A stretch of 64,000 bases of DNA, from positions 38,229-102,228 of IMG/VR virus record IMGVR_UViG_3300036770_001972; one strand, written 5' to 3'. Shown piece by piece: positions 35,287-42,854 of this stretch. Position 1 is the first letter of the stretch, and every line of letters starts with the position of its first letter. The translations under genes were made by a program, and so were the position numbers. Under the pieces are notes generated by a model that was not told the DNA's origin, made no database searches, and saw nothing but the letters and a program-made list of their open reading frames with translations. This DNA is from a virus.

Positions 35287-35528
35287 TACGGAACCCTTTC
35301 GTCTTCTGCGGGGCTTGCCGTATCGATTGGCATCTCTTCAATCGTGTCCACCCAACGACGAATGCCCGTTTCGAACTCTTCGCTCGTCAGAAGGATTCCG
35401 ATCTGTTCCCCTCGGTCTGTCATGAAACGAATGCAATGATATCGCTCCTCTTTTGGAGGTACGACGATCTCATTTGATCGGGCAAGTGTCCACCCGAAGT
35501 ATTCAAGCAGTCTTTTGAGCCATCCCAT
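35286..35528 (-). CDS. Small protein of unknown function
   Basis: The 80-residue protein starts MGWLKRLLEYFGWTLARSNE, an amphipathic segment that could sit on a membrane surface, followed by ERYHCIRFMTDRGEQIGILL and an acidic C-terminus. I chose the ATG at 35528 because AGGAG lies 7 nt upstream; a TTG two codons earlier is too close to that site. It overlaps the end of the exonuclease gene and abuts gp33. No family recognised. Confidence 0.65.
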   Translation of the reverse strand: MGWLKRLLEYFGWTLARSNEIVVPPKEERYHCIRFMTDRGEQIGILLTSEEFETGIRRWVDTIEEMPIDTASPAEDERVP

Positions 35529-36189
35529 TGGCAATCTCCTGTACCCGCTTGAAGTTGTTCTTTACCCAATAGGAGCGGATGACATTCGCCAACCCCTCCC
35601 TGAAGTCGTTGCGGTGTTCCACGAACTCCTGAGCGGTGCCTTCGTCGTTGACGATCAGTACAACAAGCCGTTCGACTCGCTTGCCTGTGCGCTCTTCCCA
35701 CATGTAGGAATACGCAGCAGCCTGATGGAAGTAGTTCGTGATCCACGAACGCTTCTTCTCCTTGGATGCGGTCTTGAAGTCGATGATTGCGGGTTCGCCG
35801 CAGTACTCACCGATGCAGTCCGTTCGTCCTGCAAGCATGAGCGTATCAGACCACAATCCCGTTTCGATGGCATCGATCTTTCCGATGTTCTCCAACAGCG
35901 GGAGAATCGGATCAAAATGCCAACGATCACCGATCTCCGTAGGGGCGACCTTGTTGATCAAGTACTCTTCCACCAAGGAGTGCAACTTGTTTCCGCGATT
36001 GATAGCCATCTGAGACTTCTTCGCGTTCTCGGGATCCTCACGCCACTTCTTCCACTTCTCGGCATCCTCATGGTTTACAACGGTAGTAACCGATGGATAC
36101 CACTTGCCGTTGGTTGGCGATTGATAGTAGCGTCCCATGCCTTCCGCTTCCACGGAAACGAGTTTCACTTCATTGGTGTTCATGTTCAA
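35503..36189 (-). CDS. PD-(D/E)XK exonuclease, RecB/Cas4-like
   Basis: The 228-residue protein carries the nuclease core of the RecB-like family: an early H (GNKLHSLVEEYL, H70), D124 in LAGRTDCIGEY, D137 and K139 in AIIDFKTASKE, and Q156/Y160 in FHQAAAYSY (QxxxY). The opening (WYPSVTTVVNHEDAEKWKKW) is typical of phage single-domain exonucleases. It probably degrades DNA ends in recombination or host DNA breakdown. No helicase domain is attached. It overlaps the zinc-ribbon gene upstream by 4 bp. Confidence 0.88.
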   Translation of the reverse strand: MNMNTNEVKLVSVEAEGMGRYYQSPTNGKWYPSVTTVVNHEDAEKWKKWREDPENAKKSQMAINRGNKLHSLVEEYLINKVAPTEIGDRWHFDPILPLLENIGKIDAIETGLWSDTLMLAGRTDCIGEYCGEPAIIDFKTASKEKKRSWITNYFHQAAAYSYMWEERTGKRVERLVVLIVNDEGTAQEFVEHRNDFREGLANVIRSYWVKNNFKRVQEIANGMAQKTA

Positions 36190-36440
36190 TAGTCTCTCAT
36201 TCCGTGTCTAGGGTGTGCGGATTTGATCTTGGAAATGACTTCCTTGAATCCGCTGTCGGGTCTACGAATTCCCAATCGAACTGGGTCGATGATCGGTGGA
36301 GCAGACGCGATGTACTGTTCCACCTTCTTCTTGCCGCAGTTTGGGCAAGGCTTCTTGCATGGCTTAGATCGATCCTTTATGAGATGAAACTCTTCGAATC
36401 GATGGTCACATGCACGGCATAGGTAATCGTAGTTTGGCAT
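36186..36440 (-). CDS. FmdB-like zinc-ribbon protein
   Basis: The 84-residue protein begins MPNYDYLCRACDHRFEEFHL and has a second pair in CKKPCPNCGKKKVEQY, a CxxC...CxxC zinc ribbon as in FmdB-family putative regulators. The C-terminus is basic and ends RHGMRDY. Its role in phages is unknown; DNA or RNA binding is possible. An ATAAATA motif at 36452-36458 lies 11 nt before the ATG. Confidence 0.78.
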   Translation of the reverse strand: MPNYDYLCRACDHRFEEFHLIKDRSKPCKKPCPNCGKKKVEQYIASAPPIIDPVRLGIRRPDSGFKEVISKIKSAHPRHGMRDY

Positions 36441-36451
36441 AGCGAGTCTTG

Positions 36452-36458
36452 TATTTAT
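36452..36458 (-). promoter_or_regulatory. ATAAATA late-promoter candidate
   Basis: Reads ATAAATA on the minus strand, 11 nt before the zinc-ribbon ATG, between that gene and the one at 36471. Confidence 0.45.
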
Positions 36459-36470
36459 GCGATTCGCAGA

Positions 36471-37004
36471 TCAAAACCACGAAGGTGTTGGAGTCTTTGC
36501 CCACTTAGCAAACCGCTTCTTTTCTCCGATGTAGTAGTTGCGATATGCGGTTACTGCATCTGAACAACGGTACTGCTCGGGCATTGCCTGTGCAAACGGT
36601 GTCTGCTTGTCCACCGAAATGTTCATCGGATGGTCAATCAGATAGTTTGTGTAAAGCGTCTGCATCGAATGTACCTTGTCGTACCGCAGCGTGTACTGGC
36701 GCAGCAATTCGATCCCGTGGTCGTACAGCCACCCATAGTTATCGGATGACTGCATAACCCACTTGGTGCATGGGTGATTGACCATCGTGGGAAGGCACAG
36801 CATCCGATCCATTTCGGAGTTGGGGTGCTTCCAATGCTTGATGTTTCGCCCCTTCGGAGATACCCGAATGGTTGGCGATCCGTCAAGGACACGATGTGCC
36901 GTTGACAGCATCTGTGCCGACTCCACGATCATCTTGACAACATGCTTGTCGCACATGTCACGCGCAGCCGCAGCAGGACTAGGTTGTAGTACGAAGATGT
37001 TCAA
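36471..37004 (-). CDS. Pyrimidine dimer glycosylase-like (Pyr_excise-type) protein
   Basis: The 177-residue protein has MNIFVLQPSPAAAARDMCDK, HVVKMIVESAQMLSTAHRVL, then MVNHPCTKWVMQSSDNYGWL and Y-R-Y-D-K-x-H. These match a phage protein family often annotated as pyrimidine dimer DNA glycosylase-related (distant from T4 DenV). The conserved His/Lys (DKHVVKM) and 'NHPC-x-x-W' are visible. The role in UV repair is inferred from the family name, and the match is from memory of the pattern. It lies among DNA metabolism genes, which fits. Confidence 0.68.
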   Translation of the reverse strand: MNIFVLQPSPAAAARDMCDKHVVKMIVESAQMLSTAHRVLDGSPTIRVSPKGRNIKHWKHPNSEMDRMLCLPTMVNHPCTKWVMQSSDNYGWLYDHGIELLRQYTLRYDKVHSMQTLYTNYLIDHPMNISVDKQTPFAQAMPEQYRCSDAVTAYRNYYIGEKKRFAKWAKTPTPSWF

Positions 37005-37007
37005 GTA

Positions 37008-37256
37008 TCAGTCCATAAAAGAGCCATCGTTCCAAAGATGCCACAGACGGTGCTTGAAGATTGCCCATCCAAGTCCAAGCCAAGAGTCAGATTCATACTG
37101 ACCCGCCTGACAGACCATGACATAGATGGTCGGGATCTTCTTCTCTTCCTTGACGGGAAGTGCGATTGGAATTGCATCGGGTGCCACTTCAGGTTGCTCC
37201 ATTGTGGGTTTTGTCTTGACCGTCTTGACGGTACGCTTGCGGACAGACTTAGCCAT
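37008..37256 (-). CDS. Small basic-then-aromatic protein, unknown
   Basis: The 82-residue protein starts MAKSVRKRTVKTVKTKPTME, is Pro-rich in the middle, and ends with IYVMVCQAGQYESDSWLGLG and WAIFKHRLWHLWNDGSF. I use the ATG at 37256, which overlaps the end of the 70-residue gene; a longer open frame upstream is the shadow of that gene. No family recognised. The Trp-rich end may bind a partner. Confidence 0.65.
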   Translation of the reverse strand: MAKSVRKRTVKTVKTKPTMEQPEVAPDAIPIALPVKEEKKIPTIYVMVCQAGQYESDSWLGLGWAIFKHRLWHLWNDGSFMD

Positions 37257-37461
37257 TACGATGCGCCCCCATCGGCTCGACATTCTCTTCCTTGACCCAG
37301 TAGGTCTCGGGGCCCCACTCATTGCTATGGGTGGTGACGAGGTACTGCTTGCCCCAGTTGGGGTGGAGTTCGACCCGCCGAACAACGGCGGTCTTCTGCT
37401 CGTCTCGGAGCCAAACCTTCTGCTGAGGTGTCTTCTGCTGCTTTGTATCGTTGCTTTCCAT
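37249..37461 (-). CDS. Small protein of unknown function after a strong promoter
   Basis: The 70-residue protein (MESNDTKQQKTPQQKVWLRD...) has a compact beta-rich middle (AVVRRVELHPNWGKQYLVTT), SH3-like in feel but not assigned. AAGGA precedes the ATG, and it is the first gene after the consensus sigma70 promoter at 37500-37528, so it heads an early operon. Confidence 0.65.
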   Translation of the reverse strand: MESNDTKQQKTPQQKVWLRDEQKTAVVRRVELHPNWGKQYLVTTHSNEWGPETYWVKEENVEPMGAHRNG

Positions 37462-37499
37462 GTGTTTGTAATCCTTATGTTTGGGTTACGATTGTGACA

Positions 37500-37528
37500 A
37501 GTATAGACCACGATCCCTGCCGTGTCAA
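37500..37528 (-). promoter_or_regulatory. Consensus sigma70 promoter with TTGTCACAA element
   Basis: On the minus strand, TTGACA (37523-37528), a 17-bp spacer and TATACT (37500-37505). The inverted repeat TTGTCACAA (37492-37500) follows the -10 box, as at the gp32 promoter. It drives the leftward genes from 37461. Confidence 0.88.
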
Positions 37529-37538
37529 GTCCTGAGTG

Positions 37539-37545
37539 CTAAATA
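37539..37545 (+). promoter_or_regulatory. CTAAATA late-promoter candidate
   Basis: CTAAATA on the plus strand, 18 nt before the ATG of the 145-residue gene; GAGG lies between them. Confidence 0.55.
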
Positions 37546-37563
37546 AGGGTGAGGTACAACATC

Positions 37564-38001
37564 ATGCCAACCACCCTGACCATTCCCGAAGTACTGAAGA
37601 AAATCTCGCAAAACTCTAAGAGCCGTGAAGACACGATCCGTCTTCTTCGTGAGAACGGAACCCACACGCTGAAGCAGTTGCTTCACTATGCGTTCTTTGA
37701 TAACGCAAAGTGGTACCGATCCGATCTCCCTCCGTACACGCCCGATCAGGCACCCGAAGGCTTGACCATGTCGAGCCTGTTTCAGGAAGCCAAGCGGATG
37801 TACATCTTCAAAGAGTCCTATAACCTCCCCAAGGAGCGGAAGGACATCCTGCTCATTCAGATCCTTGAGTCTGTTCACCCCGATGAGGCAAAACTGATCA
37901 AGGAACTGTTGGGCGGCACCTTTGGGTACGGATACGGATTGTCCAAGCCGATGGTTCAAGAGGCGTTCCCCGACATTGCTAATGTTGTGGTTGCTTCCTG
38001 A
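37564..38001 (+). CDS. Conserved T4-like protein of unknown function (DUF6433-like)
   Basis: The 145-residue protein (MPTTLTIPEVLKKISQNSKS) has a helical N-terminal half with REDTIRLLRENGTHTLKQLL and a C-terminal half with KEERKDILL-like helices and GGTFGYGYGLSKPMVQEAFP. It resembles a small conserved protein of marine T4-like phages. I prefer the ATG at 37564, 9 nt after GAGG, over an in-frame GTG 15 nt upstream. It overlaps the convergent RuvC-like gene by 23 bp. Function unknown. Confidence 0.75.
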   Translation: MPTTLTIPEVLKKISQNSKSREDTIRLLRENGTHTLKQLLHYAFFDNAKWYRSDLPPYTPDQAPEGLTMSSLFQEAKRMYIFKESYNLPKERKDILLIQILESVHPDEAKLIKELLGGTFGYGYGLSKPMVQEAFPDIANVVVAS

Positions 38002-38548
38002 GAGCATACCGCGCAAGGAAGTACGAGTCAACTATGTCTGAGACAGGACTTCCACAGTCCTTGCTCTCCTTATCCATGGACTTCATGAGATCGATTCCCG
38101 TCTGATCCCTGAAAGCCGCATGCATGATGCACTTGTCTGCGTTGCCCTTTCCTGCCGCGAACTTCTTCAAGGCTGTCGGTGCAACGGTTTCAAATCGAAT
38201 CCCGCTCTTCCATAACTTGTGCTTGAGCATCCCGCAGTTCTCTCCGATATGAAAGACCTTTCCCTTAGCCCCCATTGCATAGTCCTCTATGACGAGAGCG
38301 TCAGCATCGACTCTGCACTTGGAGACAGCCCATTCAGAAATGAGATCGTATCTTTGCTCGGGACAGAGGTAGTCGGGGTAGACATCCCCGACACATGTCA
38401 GCATTCCAAAAGTATGCATGACCTGATTGCGCTTGACCGATGTGAGAAACCAACAAGTGGCTGTCTCTCCGTCAATCAGAGTGATTGCGGGTGAGGTCAT
38501 GGAGTAGTCAATACCTAAGACTTTCACACAAGTATCTATTGCTTCCAT
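37979..38548 (-). CDS. RuvC-like Holliday junction resolvase
   Basis: The 189-residue protein has the RNase H-fold acidic residues of RuvC-type resolvases: D14 in VLGIDYSMTSPA, E88 in ALVIEDYAMGAKG, and D171/D174 in VSDIVDSYFLARYA. The segment HIGENCGMLKHKL and PTALKKFAAGKGNADK match phage RuvC-like nucleases. It would cut branched DNA in recombination and packaging, a job done by endonuclease VII (gp49) in T4; no gp49-type gene was seen here. Its promoter is not obvious. Confidence 0.85.
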   Translation of the reverse strand: MEAIDTCVKVLGIDYSMTSPAITLIDGETATCWFLTSVKRNQVMHTFGMLTCVGDVYPDYLCPEQRYDLISEWAVSKCRVDADALVIEDYAMGAKGKVFHIGENCGMLKHKLWKSGIRFETVAPTALKKFAAGKGNADKCIMHAAFRDQTGIDLMKSMDKESKDCGSPVSDIVDSYFLARYALRKQPQH

Positions 38549-38566
38549 TCAATCCTGTGCTAGAAT
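38539..38566 (+). promoter_or_regulatory. Sigma70-type promoter of uvsY
   Basis: TTGCTT (38539-38544), 16-bp spacer, TAGAAT (38561-38566) with a TGC extension. It lies 7 nt from the uvsY ATG, so the message would be nearly leaderless. Confidence 0.5.
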
Positions 38567-38573
38567 TCCCGCA

Positions 38574-39011
38574 ATGAACATCGAACGAATCAAGGAAATG
38601 GTCGAAACTGACCTGAAGATCGACGGAACCGAACTCGGTGACGAATCGATCCGTATCCCGCAACTGCACGGCAAGTACCTCAACATCTACCACGATGAGT
38701 GCTTGGTGCTTCGAAAGTTGGATGCCGACTACAACCTACTTCGAAAGAAGAAGTGGGAGTACTACAACGGCAAGTTGTCGCAGCAGGAACTGGATCAACT
38801 TGGATGGGAGCCGTTTGGTCATCGCATTCTGCGACAGGACATGGACACCTACATGGATGCCGATGAAGACTTGGTTCGCGTTCGCTCCAAGATCGACCTA
38901 CAGAAGGCAAAGGTTGAGTACTTGGACAGCATCATCAAGGGCATCAACAACCGCCAATGGGTGATCCGCAACGCGATTGAGTGGCGAAAGTTCATGAGCG
39001 GGGTGACCTAA
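38574..39011 (+). CDS. uvsY: Recombination mediator UvsY
   Basis: The 145-residue protein has the UvsY pattern: DGTELGDESIRIPQLHGKYL, LVLRKLDADYNLLRKKKWEY, YNGKLSQQELDQLGWEPFGH and NNRQWVIRNAIEWRKFMSG. UvsY loads UvsX recombinase onto gp32-coated DNA. Length matches T4 UvsY (137). It is directly followed by UvsW, as in T4. UvsX itself is not in the window. Confidence 0.92.
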   Translation: MNIERIKEMVETDLKIDGTELGDESIRIPQLHGKYLNIYHDECLVLRKLDADYNLLRKKKWEYYNGKLSQQELDQLGWEPFGHRILRQDMDTYMDADEDLVRVRSKIDLQKAKVEYLDSIIKGINNRQWVIRNAIEWRKFMSGVT

Positions 39012-39014
39012 ATA
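39008..39014 (+). promoter_or_regulatory. CTAAATA motif 6 nt from uvsW ATG
   Basis: CTAAATA overlaps the uvsY stop (TAA 39009-39011) and ends 6 nt before the uvsW ATG. No ribosome-binding site lies between. Confidence 0.5.
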
Positions 39015-39020
39015 CCTTGA

Positions 39021-40562
39021 ATGAGCGTGATTGAAGTTCGTAGCATGAATACCGCCTATCTTCGTATCATTGCGGAGAACGGCGTTGCATACGAACTTCA
39101 AGACTACTTCACATTCGAAGTCCCAGGGGCAAAGTACACACCCGCGTACAAGCGGCGTGTATGGGACGGCAAGATACGGCTATTCAACGCATACTCGGGT
39201 CTCCTTCCCTCGGGACTCATGGACTATCTTGCGACCTTTGCCAAGGATCGCGGTTATGAGTTGCGGGTCGATTCTTCAGTAGCCCAACCCGAAATAAAGT
39301 TCGATTGCGACAAGGTTCGGGAGTTCATCAAGGCTCTGAATCCCACCGCCGATGGAAAGCCGCTGGAACCCCACGACCACCAAGTCGATGCGGTCTGTCA
39401 TGCTCTTAACCAATCGCGGTGTGTCTTGCTTTCTCCTACGGCTAGCGGAAAGAGTCTTGCCATCTATTCCATGGTGCGCTATTACCAAAACGCCATCGCA
39501 CCAAATAAGAAGATACTGATCATCGTTCCTACCATTTCGTTGGTCGCCCAGTTGTATTCCGACTTCAAGGATTACTCGGGAACCACGAATTGGAATGCCG
39601 ACAAGAACTGCCACCGTATCGTTGGCGGCGAGGCAAAGTTGACCGATAAGCAGATCGTCATCTCCACATGGCAGAGCATCTACAAGTTGCCTCGCGCATG
39701 GTTCGATAACTTTGAGGTGGTCATCGGGGATGAGGCACACCTGTTCAAGGCGCAGAGTCTGAACACGATCATGAACAAGTTGATCGACTGCCCATATCGA
39801 ATCGCACTCACGGGAACCTTGGACGGCAGCAAGATTCACAAGTTGGCTATCGAAGGTCTTTTCGGCCCAGTTCACCGCGTCATCACGACCAAGGAACTGA
39901 TGGAGAGAAACCTCCTGACCAATCTACGAATTGAATGCCTAATGCTCCGATACCCACCTGAGATCCGAAAGGGTGTCTGTGGATTGGACTATCACAGCGA
40001 GATTGAGTGGTTGGTCAACTGTGAGAAGAGAAACGAGTTCATCGCTTTCTTGGCTTCTGCTACCCGTGGCAATACACTTGTCCTGTTCAACTATGTCGAG
40101 AAGCATGGAAAGCCTTTGTATGAGTTGATCAAGAAGACGGCAACGACTGTCATTGAAGGCAGAAAGGTCTTCTTTGTTGCAGGAGAGACCGAACTTGAGC
40201 AGCGAGAGGGAATTAGATCCATCGTTGAGAAGGAAGAGAATGCAATCATCGTTGCCTCATATGGAACCTTCTCAACTGGAATTAACATTCGAAGCCTGAA
40301 GAATGTGATCTTCGCTAGCCCATCCAAGAGCCGTATTCGTATTCTTCAAAGCATCGGTCGCCAACTCCGCAAGTGTGAAGGAAAGCACATCGCAAAGTTG
40401 TATGACATTGCCGACGATCTTCACCACGGAGACAACTTGAACTACACGCTACAGCACTTCCTGAAGCGCGTGAAGATCTACGAGTCGGAACAGTTCCGAT
40501 ACAAGTTGGTCAAACTTCCAATTGAGATGAAGATACAGAGACCAAAGGAGGGATCCAAATGA
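39021..40562 (+). CDS. uvsW: Recombination helicase UvsW
   Basis: The 513-residue superfamily 2 helicase has an N-terminal UvsW domain (YFTFEVPGAKYTPAYKRRVW), Walker A SPTASGKS at 138-145, a DEAH box at 237-240 (VIGDEAHLFKA), motif III-like ALTGTLDGS, and motif VI QSIGRQLRKCEGK. UvsW reverses forks and unwinds R-loops and branched DNA, helping the switch from origin to recombination-dependent replication. Length is close to T4 UvsW. Translation may be coupled to uvsY or start from a nearly leaderless message. Confidence 0.95.
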   Translation: MSVIEVRSMNTAYLRIIAENGVAYELQDYFTFEVPGAKYTPAYKRRVWDGKIRLFNAYSGLLPSGLMDYLATFAKDRGYELRVDSSVAQPEIKFDCDKVREFIKALNPTADGKPLEPHDHQVDAVCHALNQSRCVLLSPTASGKSLAIYSMVRYYQNAIAPNKKILIIVPTISLVAQLYSDFKDYSGTTNWNADKNCHRIVGGEAKLTDKQIVISTWQSIYKLPRAWFDNFEVVIGDEAHLFKAQSLNTIMNKLIDCPYRIALTGTLDGSKIHKLAIEGLFGPVHRVITTKELMERNLLTNLRIECLMLRYPPEIRKGVCGLDYHSEIEWLVNCEKRNEFIAFLASATRGNTLVLFNYVEKHGKPLYELIKKTATTVIEGRKVFFVAGETELEQREGIRSIVEKEENAIIVASYGTFSTGINIRSLKNVIFASPSKSRIRILQSIGRQLRKCEGKHIAKLYDIADDLHHGDNLNYTLQHFLKRVKIYESEQFRYKLVKLPIEMKIQRPKEGSK

Positions 40563-41008
40563 CTCAGTATTACCCGATCAAACTGATCAGAATGATGTCG
40601 GGGGAAGTGATCGTTGCGGGGATCGCCAATGGAGGGAACGATTCCTACATCTTTGAGAAGCCGATGGTACTGGTGGCTGTTGCTCTCCCGAATCAAAAGC
40701 CAAACATGCCGCAGGAAGTCACAGTCATGCTGAGGGATTGGATGGAGTTCAGCGACGATGTGTACTACATCATTCCAAAGAAGGCTGTCATGTGCATCAT
40801 GAAGCCCAACAAGGACATAGTGGCTGACTACACTCAGGCGAAGATTCAGTCTGACATCATGAGCGACATGATTGAGAACGGCATGGTCGGTGGCAACAAG
40901 ACCGTTGAGGATCTAGAGAAAGAATCTGATGACGATGAGGATGATGCTGAGTTCGAAGAGGGGCACGACGAGTTCCCTGGTTGGGGCGGCGATCCTCGGC
41001 TCGGCTAG
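40559..41008 (+). CDS. Sm-like small protein, acidic tail
   Basis: The 149-residue protein has YPIKLIRMMSGEVIVAGIAN and IFEKPMVLVAVALP, the Sm1-type strand pattern ('xLxxGExVxAxV') of small beta-barrel RNA-binding proteins, followed by SDDVYYIIPKKAVMCIMKPN. The C-terminal 40 residues are strongly acidic. It overlaps uvsW by 4 bp. A shorter relative lies at 44828-45154. Proteins like this are common in marine T4-like phages; RNA binding is inferred. Confidence 0.72.
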   Translation: MTQYYPIKLIRMMSGEVIVAGIANGGNDSYIFEKPMVLVAVALPNQKPNMPQEVTVMLRDWMEFSDDVYYIIPKKAVMCIMKPNKDIVADYTQAKIQSDIMSDMIENGMVGGNKTVEDLEKESDDDEDDAEFEEGHDEFPGWGGDPRLG

Positions 41009-41079
41009 GTACTTTAGGGTACTAGAAGTACTCTATGTACTCTCTAAAGAGGTTACTTAAGTAGTACTCTATAGGTACT
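41009..41079. repeat. Phased GTACT repeat array upstream of gp55
   Basis: GTACT occurs at 41009, 41019, 41028, 41037, 41064 and 41075, with a one-base variant GTTACT at 41052, giving 9-15 bp steps. Several copies are the palindrome AGTACT. This non-coding array fills the gap between the Sm-like gene and the gp55 promoter. It may be a protein-binding array or an origin-like element. Confidence 0.7.
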
Positions 41080-41085
41080 ATTGTC

Positions 41086-41102
41086 CTCTTGAACCTCAAG
41101 AG
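41086..41102 (+). other. Hairpin CTCTTGA-ACC-TCAAGAG
   Basis: A perfect 7-bp stem with a 3-nt loop directly after the GTACT array. No T-run follows, so it is not a standard terminator; it may be part of the same regulatory element. Confidence 0.5.
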
Positions 41103-41173
41103 TATCTAGTAGCGGGAACGAGTAAATTGCCTTTGATTCCGTGAAGTGAGTAAAGATTCTGCTGACAATGTTC

Positions 41174-41202
41174 TTTACTCCAACAGAAGTCGGTGTTATA
41201 GT
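41174..41202 (+). promoter_or_regulatory. Sigma70-type promoter of gp55
   Basis: TTTACT (41174-41179), 17-bp spacer, TATAGT (41197-41202), 23 bp before the gp55 ATG at 41226, with GGAGAGAGA before the start. Confidence 0.65.
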
Positions 41203-41225
41203 TCTCCCAACAACATGGAGAGAGA

Positions 41226-41804
41226 ATGACCAAGAAAAGAGCAGGAAACCATTACATTGATAACGAACGGTTCCTAGAGGAACTGGTTACACACAAGAAG
41301 GCTGTTGCCAAGGCGAAGAAGGCAGGGACAAAGCCACCTGGTGTGAGCAACTACATCGGACAATGCTTTCTCGACATCGCAAACAACTTGGCGAAGAAGC
41401 CGAACTTTGCGAACTACACCTACAAGGACGAGATGGTATCGGATTCGGTTGAGAACTGCATCATGTATGCAACCAACTTCGATCCGAACAAGTCTCGCAA
41501 TCCGTTCGCTTTCTTCACGCAGATCATCTACTACGCCTTCCTCAGGCGCATTCAGAAAGAGAAGAAGCAACTCTACATCAAGATGAAGTGCTTTGAGGAG
41601 AACGATCCGACAGGTCGTTTCCGAAACTGGATGGAAGAAGAGCATTCGAAGTTTGAGGATGGGAATCAAAGCCCATACGCCGAATTCATCAGCGACAGCA
41701 GCCTCTCATCCGAATCCCTGAAGCCCAAGAAAAAGAAGAAGCGCAAGCGCAAGGTATCCAAGGAGCCAAAGCACACGCTAGATGATGTGATGGAAGATCT
41801 ATGA
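41226..41804 (+). CDS. gp55: Late-promoter sigma factor gp55
   Basis: The 192-residue protein matches gp55: YIGQCFLDIANNLAKKPNFA, DEMVSDSVENCIMYATNFDP, NKSRNPFAFFTQIIYYAFLR and RIQKEKKQLYIKMK, the sigma region 2-like core that recognises late promoters. The C-terminus (KKKKRKRKV, then HTLDDVMEDL) has a basic stretch and an acidic hydrophobic tail like the clamp-binding end of T4 gp55. It works with gp33 and the sliding clamp. It overlaps gp47 by 4 bp. Confidence 0.96.
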   Translation: MTKKRAGNHYIDNERFLEELVTHKKAVAKAKKAGTKPPGVSNYIGQCFLDIANNLAKKPNFANYTYKDEMVSDSVENCIMYATNFDPNKSRNPFAFFTQIIYYAFLRRIQKEKKQLYIKMKCFEENDPTGRFRNWMEEEHSKFEDGNQSPYAEFISDSSLSSESLKPKKKKKRKRKVSKEPKHTLDDVMEDL

Positions 41805-42844
41805 TTGCAATCATCAACGACACTCACTTTGGTGCCCGAAACGACAGCCCGATCTTCCTTGAACACTTCATGGAGTTTTGGGAGAAGGTCTTCTTCCCGA
41901 CCCTAGAAGATCGGGGAATCAAGCGGATCATTCACTTGGGCGACTTTCTTGATCGCCGCAAGTTTGTGAACTTCCATACACTCCATCAGGTTCGAACTCG
42001 GTTCTTGGAGCCGCTGAAGAACATGGGCGTTGAGATGGACATCACATTGGGCAACCATGATGTCTTCTTCAAGAACACCAATCGACTGAACTCGGTCATT
42101 GAACTGTTCCGCAACTACCCGAACATTCGCATCCATGAGCAACCCACGGTGCTTGACTTGGGTGAAACAAAGATTGGATTGGTACCATGGATCACCAAGG
42201 ACAACTCAGAGGAGTGCCTGAAGTTCATCGCGTCCGCGCCCGTGCGCGTACTCATGGGACACTTTGAAGTGAGCGGCTACGAGGTTCTTCGCGGTGTCGA
42301 ACATCACGATGGCATGGATCCCGCCCTGTTCAAGAGTTATGAGGCGGTATACAGCGGTCACTTTCATTGCCGTCACAGCAGGGCAAACATTCACTACTTG
42401 GGCACCCAGTATCAGATGACATTTGCCGACCTGAACGAGCGAAAGGGGTTCAGCGTCTTCCACCCGCGCACGGGCGAGATGGAGTTCATTGAGAACCCCA
42501 TTCAGATCTTCCAACAGTTGGAGTATGACGATACCAAGGAAGACTACAACATCCTGAACTGCAAGCCCTATCGCAATACATTCGTTCGAATCTTGGTCAA
42601 GAACAAGACTCGTCCGATCATGTTCGACAACCTGTTGGATCGGCTGAATGATGCCCCGACTCATTCGATCAGCATCACCGATCAGACCGAAAAGGAAATA
42701 AACAACAAGACGGATGTGGTGGACATGTCCAAAGATACCCTGAGTTTGATCTGCGACGAGATCGACACCATTCAGGGGGTTCAGGATCCTGTTCGTCTGA
42801 AGACCCTGATTCGGGAGATTTACAGCGAGTCGCTGCAAGGCTAA
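41801..42844 (+). CDS. gp47: Recombination endonuclease subunit gp47 (Mre11/SbcD-like)
   Basis: The 347-residue protein has the metallophosphoesterase motifs IINDTHFGARN (D7, H9), HLGDFLDRRKF, TLGNHDVFF and later GHFEVSG and YSGHFHCRHSR, as in Mre11/SbcD. With gp46 it forms the nuclease-ATPase that resects DNA ends and degrades host DNA. Its partner gp46 is at 45.2-46.9 kb on the other strand, unlike the adjacent arrangement in T4. Confidence 0.96.
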   Translation: MIAIINDTHFGARNDSPIFLEHFMEFWEKVFFPTLEDRGIKRIIHLGDFLDRRKFVNFHTLHQVRTRFLEPLKNMGVEMDITLGNHDVFFKNTNRLNSVIELFRNYPNIRIHEQPTVLDLGETKIGLVPWITKDNSEECLKFIASAPVRVLMGHFEVSGYEVLRGVEHHDGMDPALFKSYEAVYSGHFHCRHSRANIHYLGTQYQMTFADLNERKGFSVFHPRTGEMEFIENPIQIFQQLEYDDTKEDYNILNCKPYRNTFVRILVKNKTRPIMFDNLLDRLNDAPTHSISITDQTEKEINNKTDVVDMSKDTLSLICDEIDTIQGVQDPVRLKTLIREIYSESLQG

Positions 42845-42847
42845 ATA
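42841..42847 (+). promoter_or_regulatory. CTAAATA motif 7 nt from next ATG
   Basis: CTAAATA contains the gp47 stop (TAA 42842-42844) and ends 7 nt before the ATG of the 72-residue gene, with no ribosome-binding site between. Confidence 0.5.
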
Positions 42848-42854
42848 TGATGAA

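Noticed and set aside
37257-37511. N-terminal extension of the 82-residue gene to 167 residues
   Set aside because: The extra part overlaps the 70-residue gene in another frame; the ATG at 37256 is the better start.
41009-41079. GTACT array as a CRISPR array
   Set aside because: The repeats are only 5-6 bp with short gaps, too small for CRISPR.
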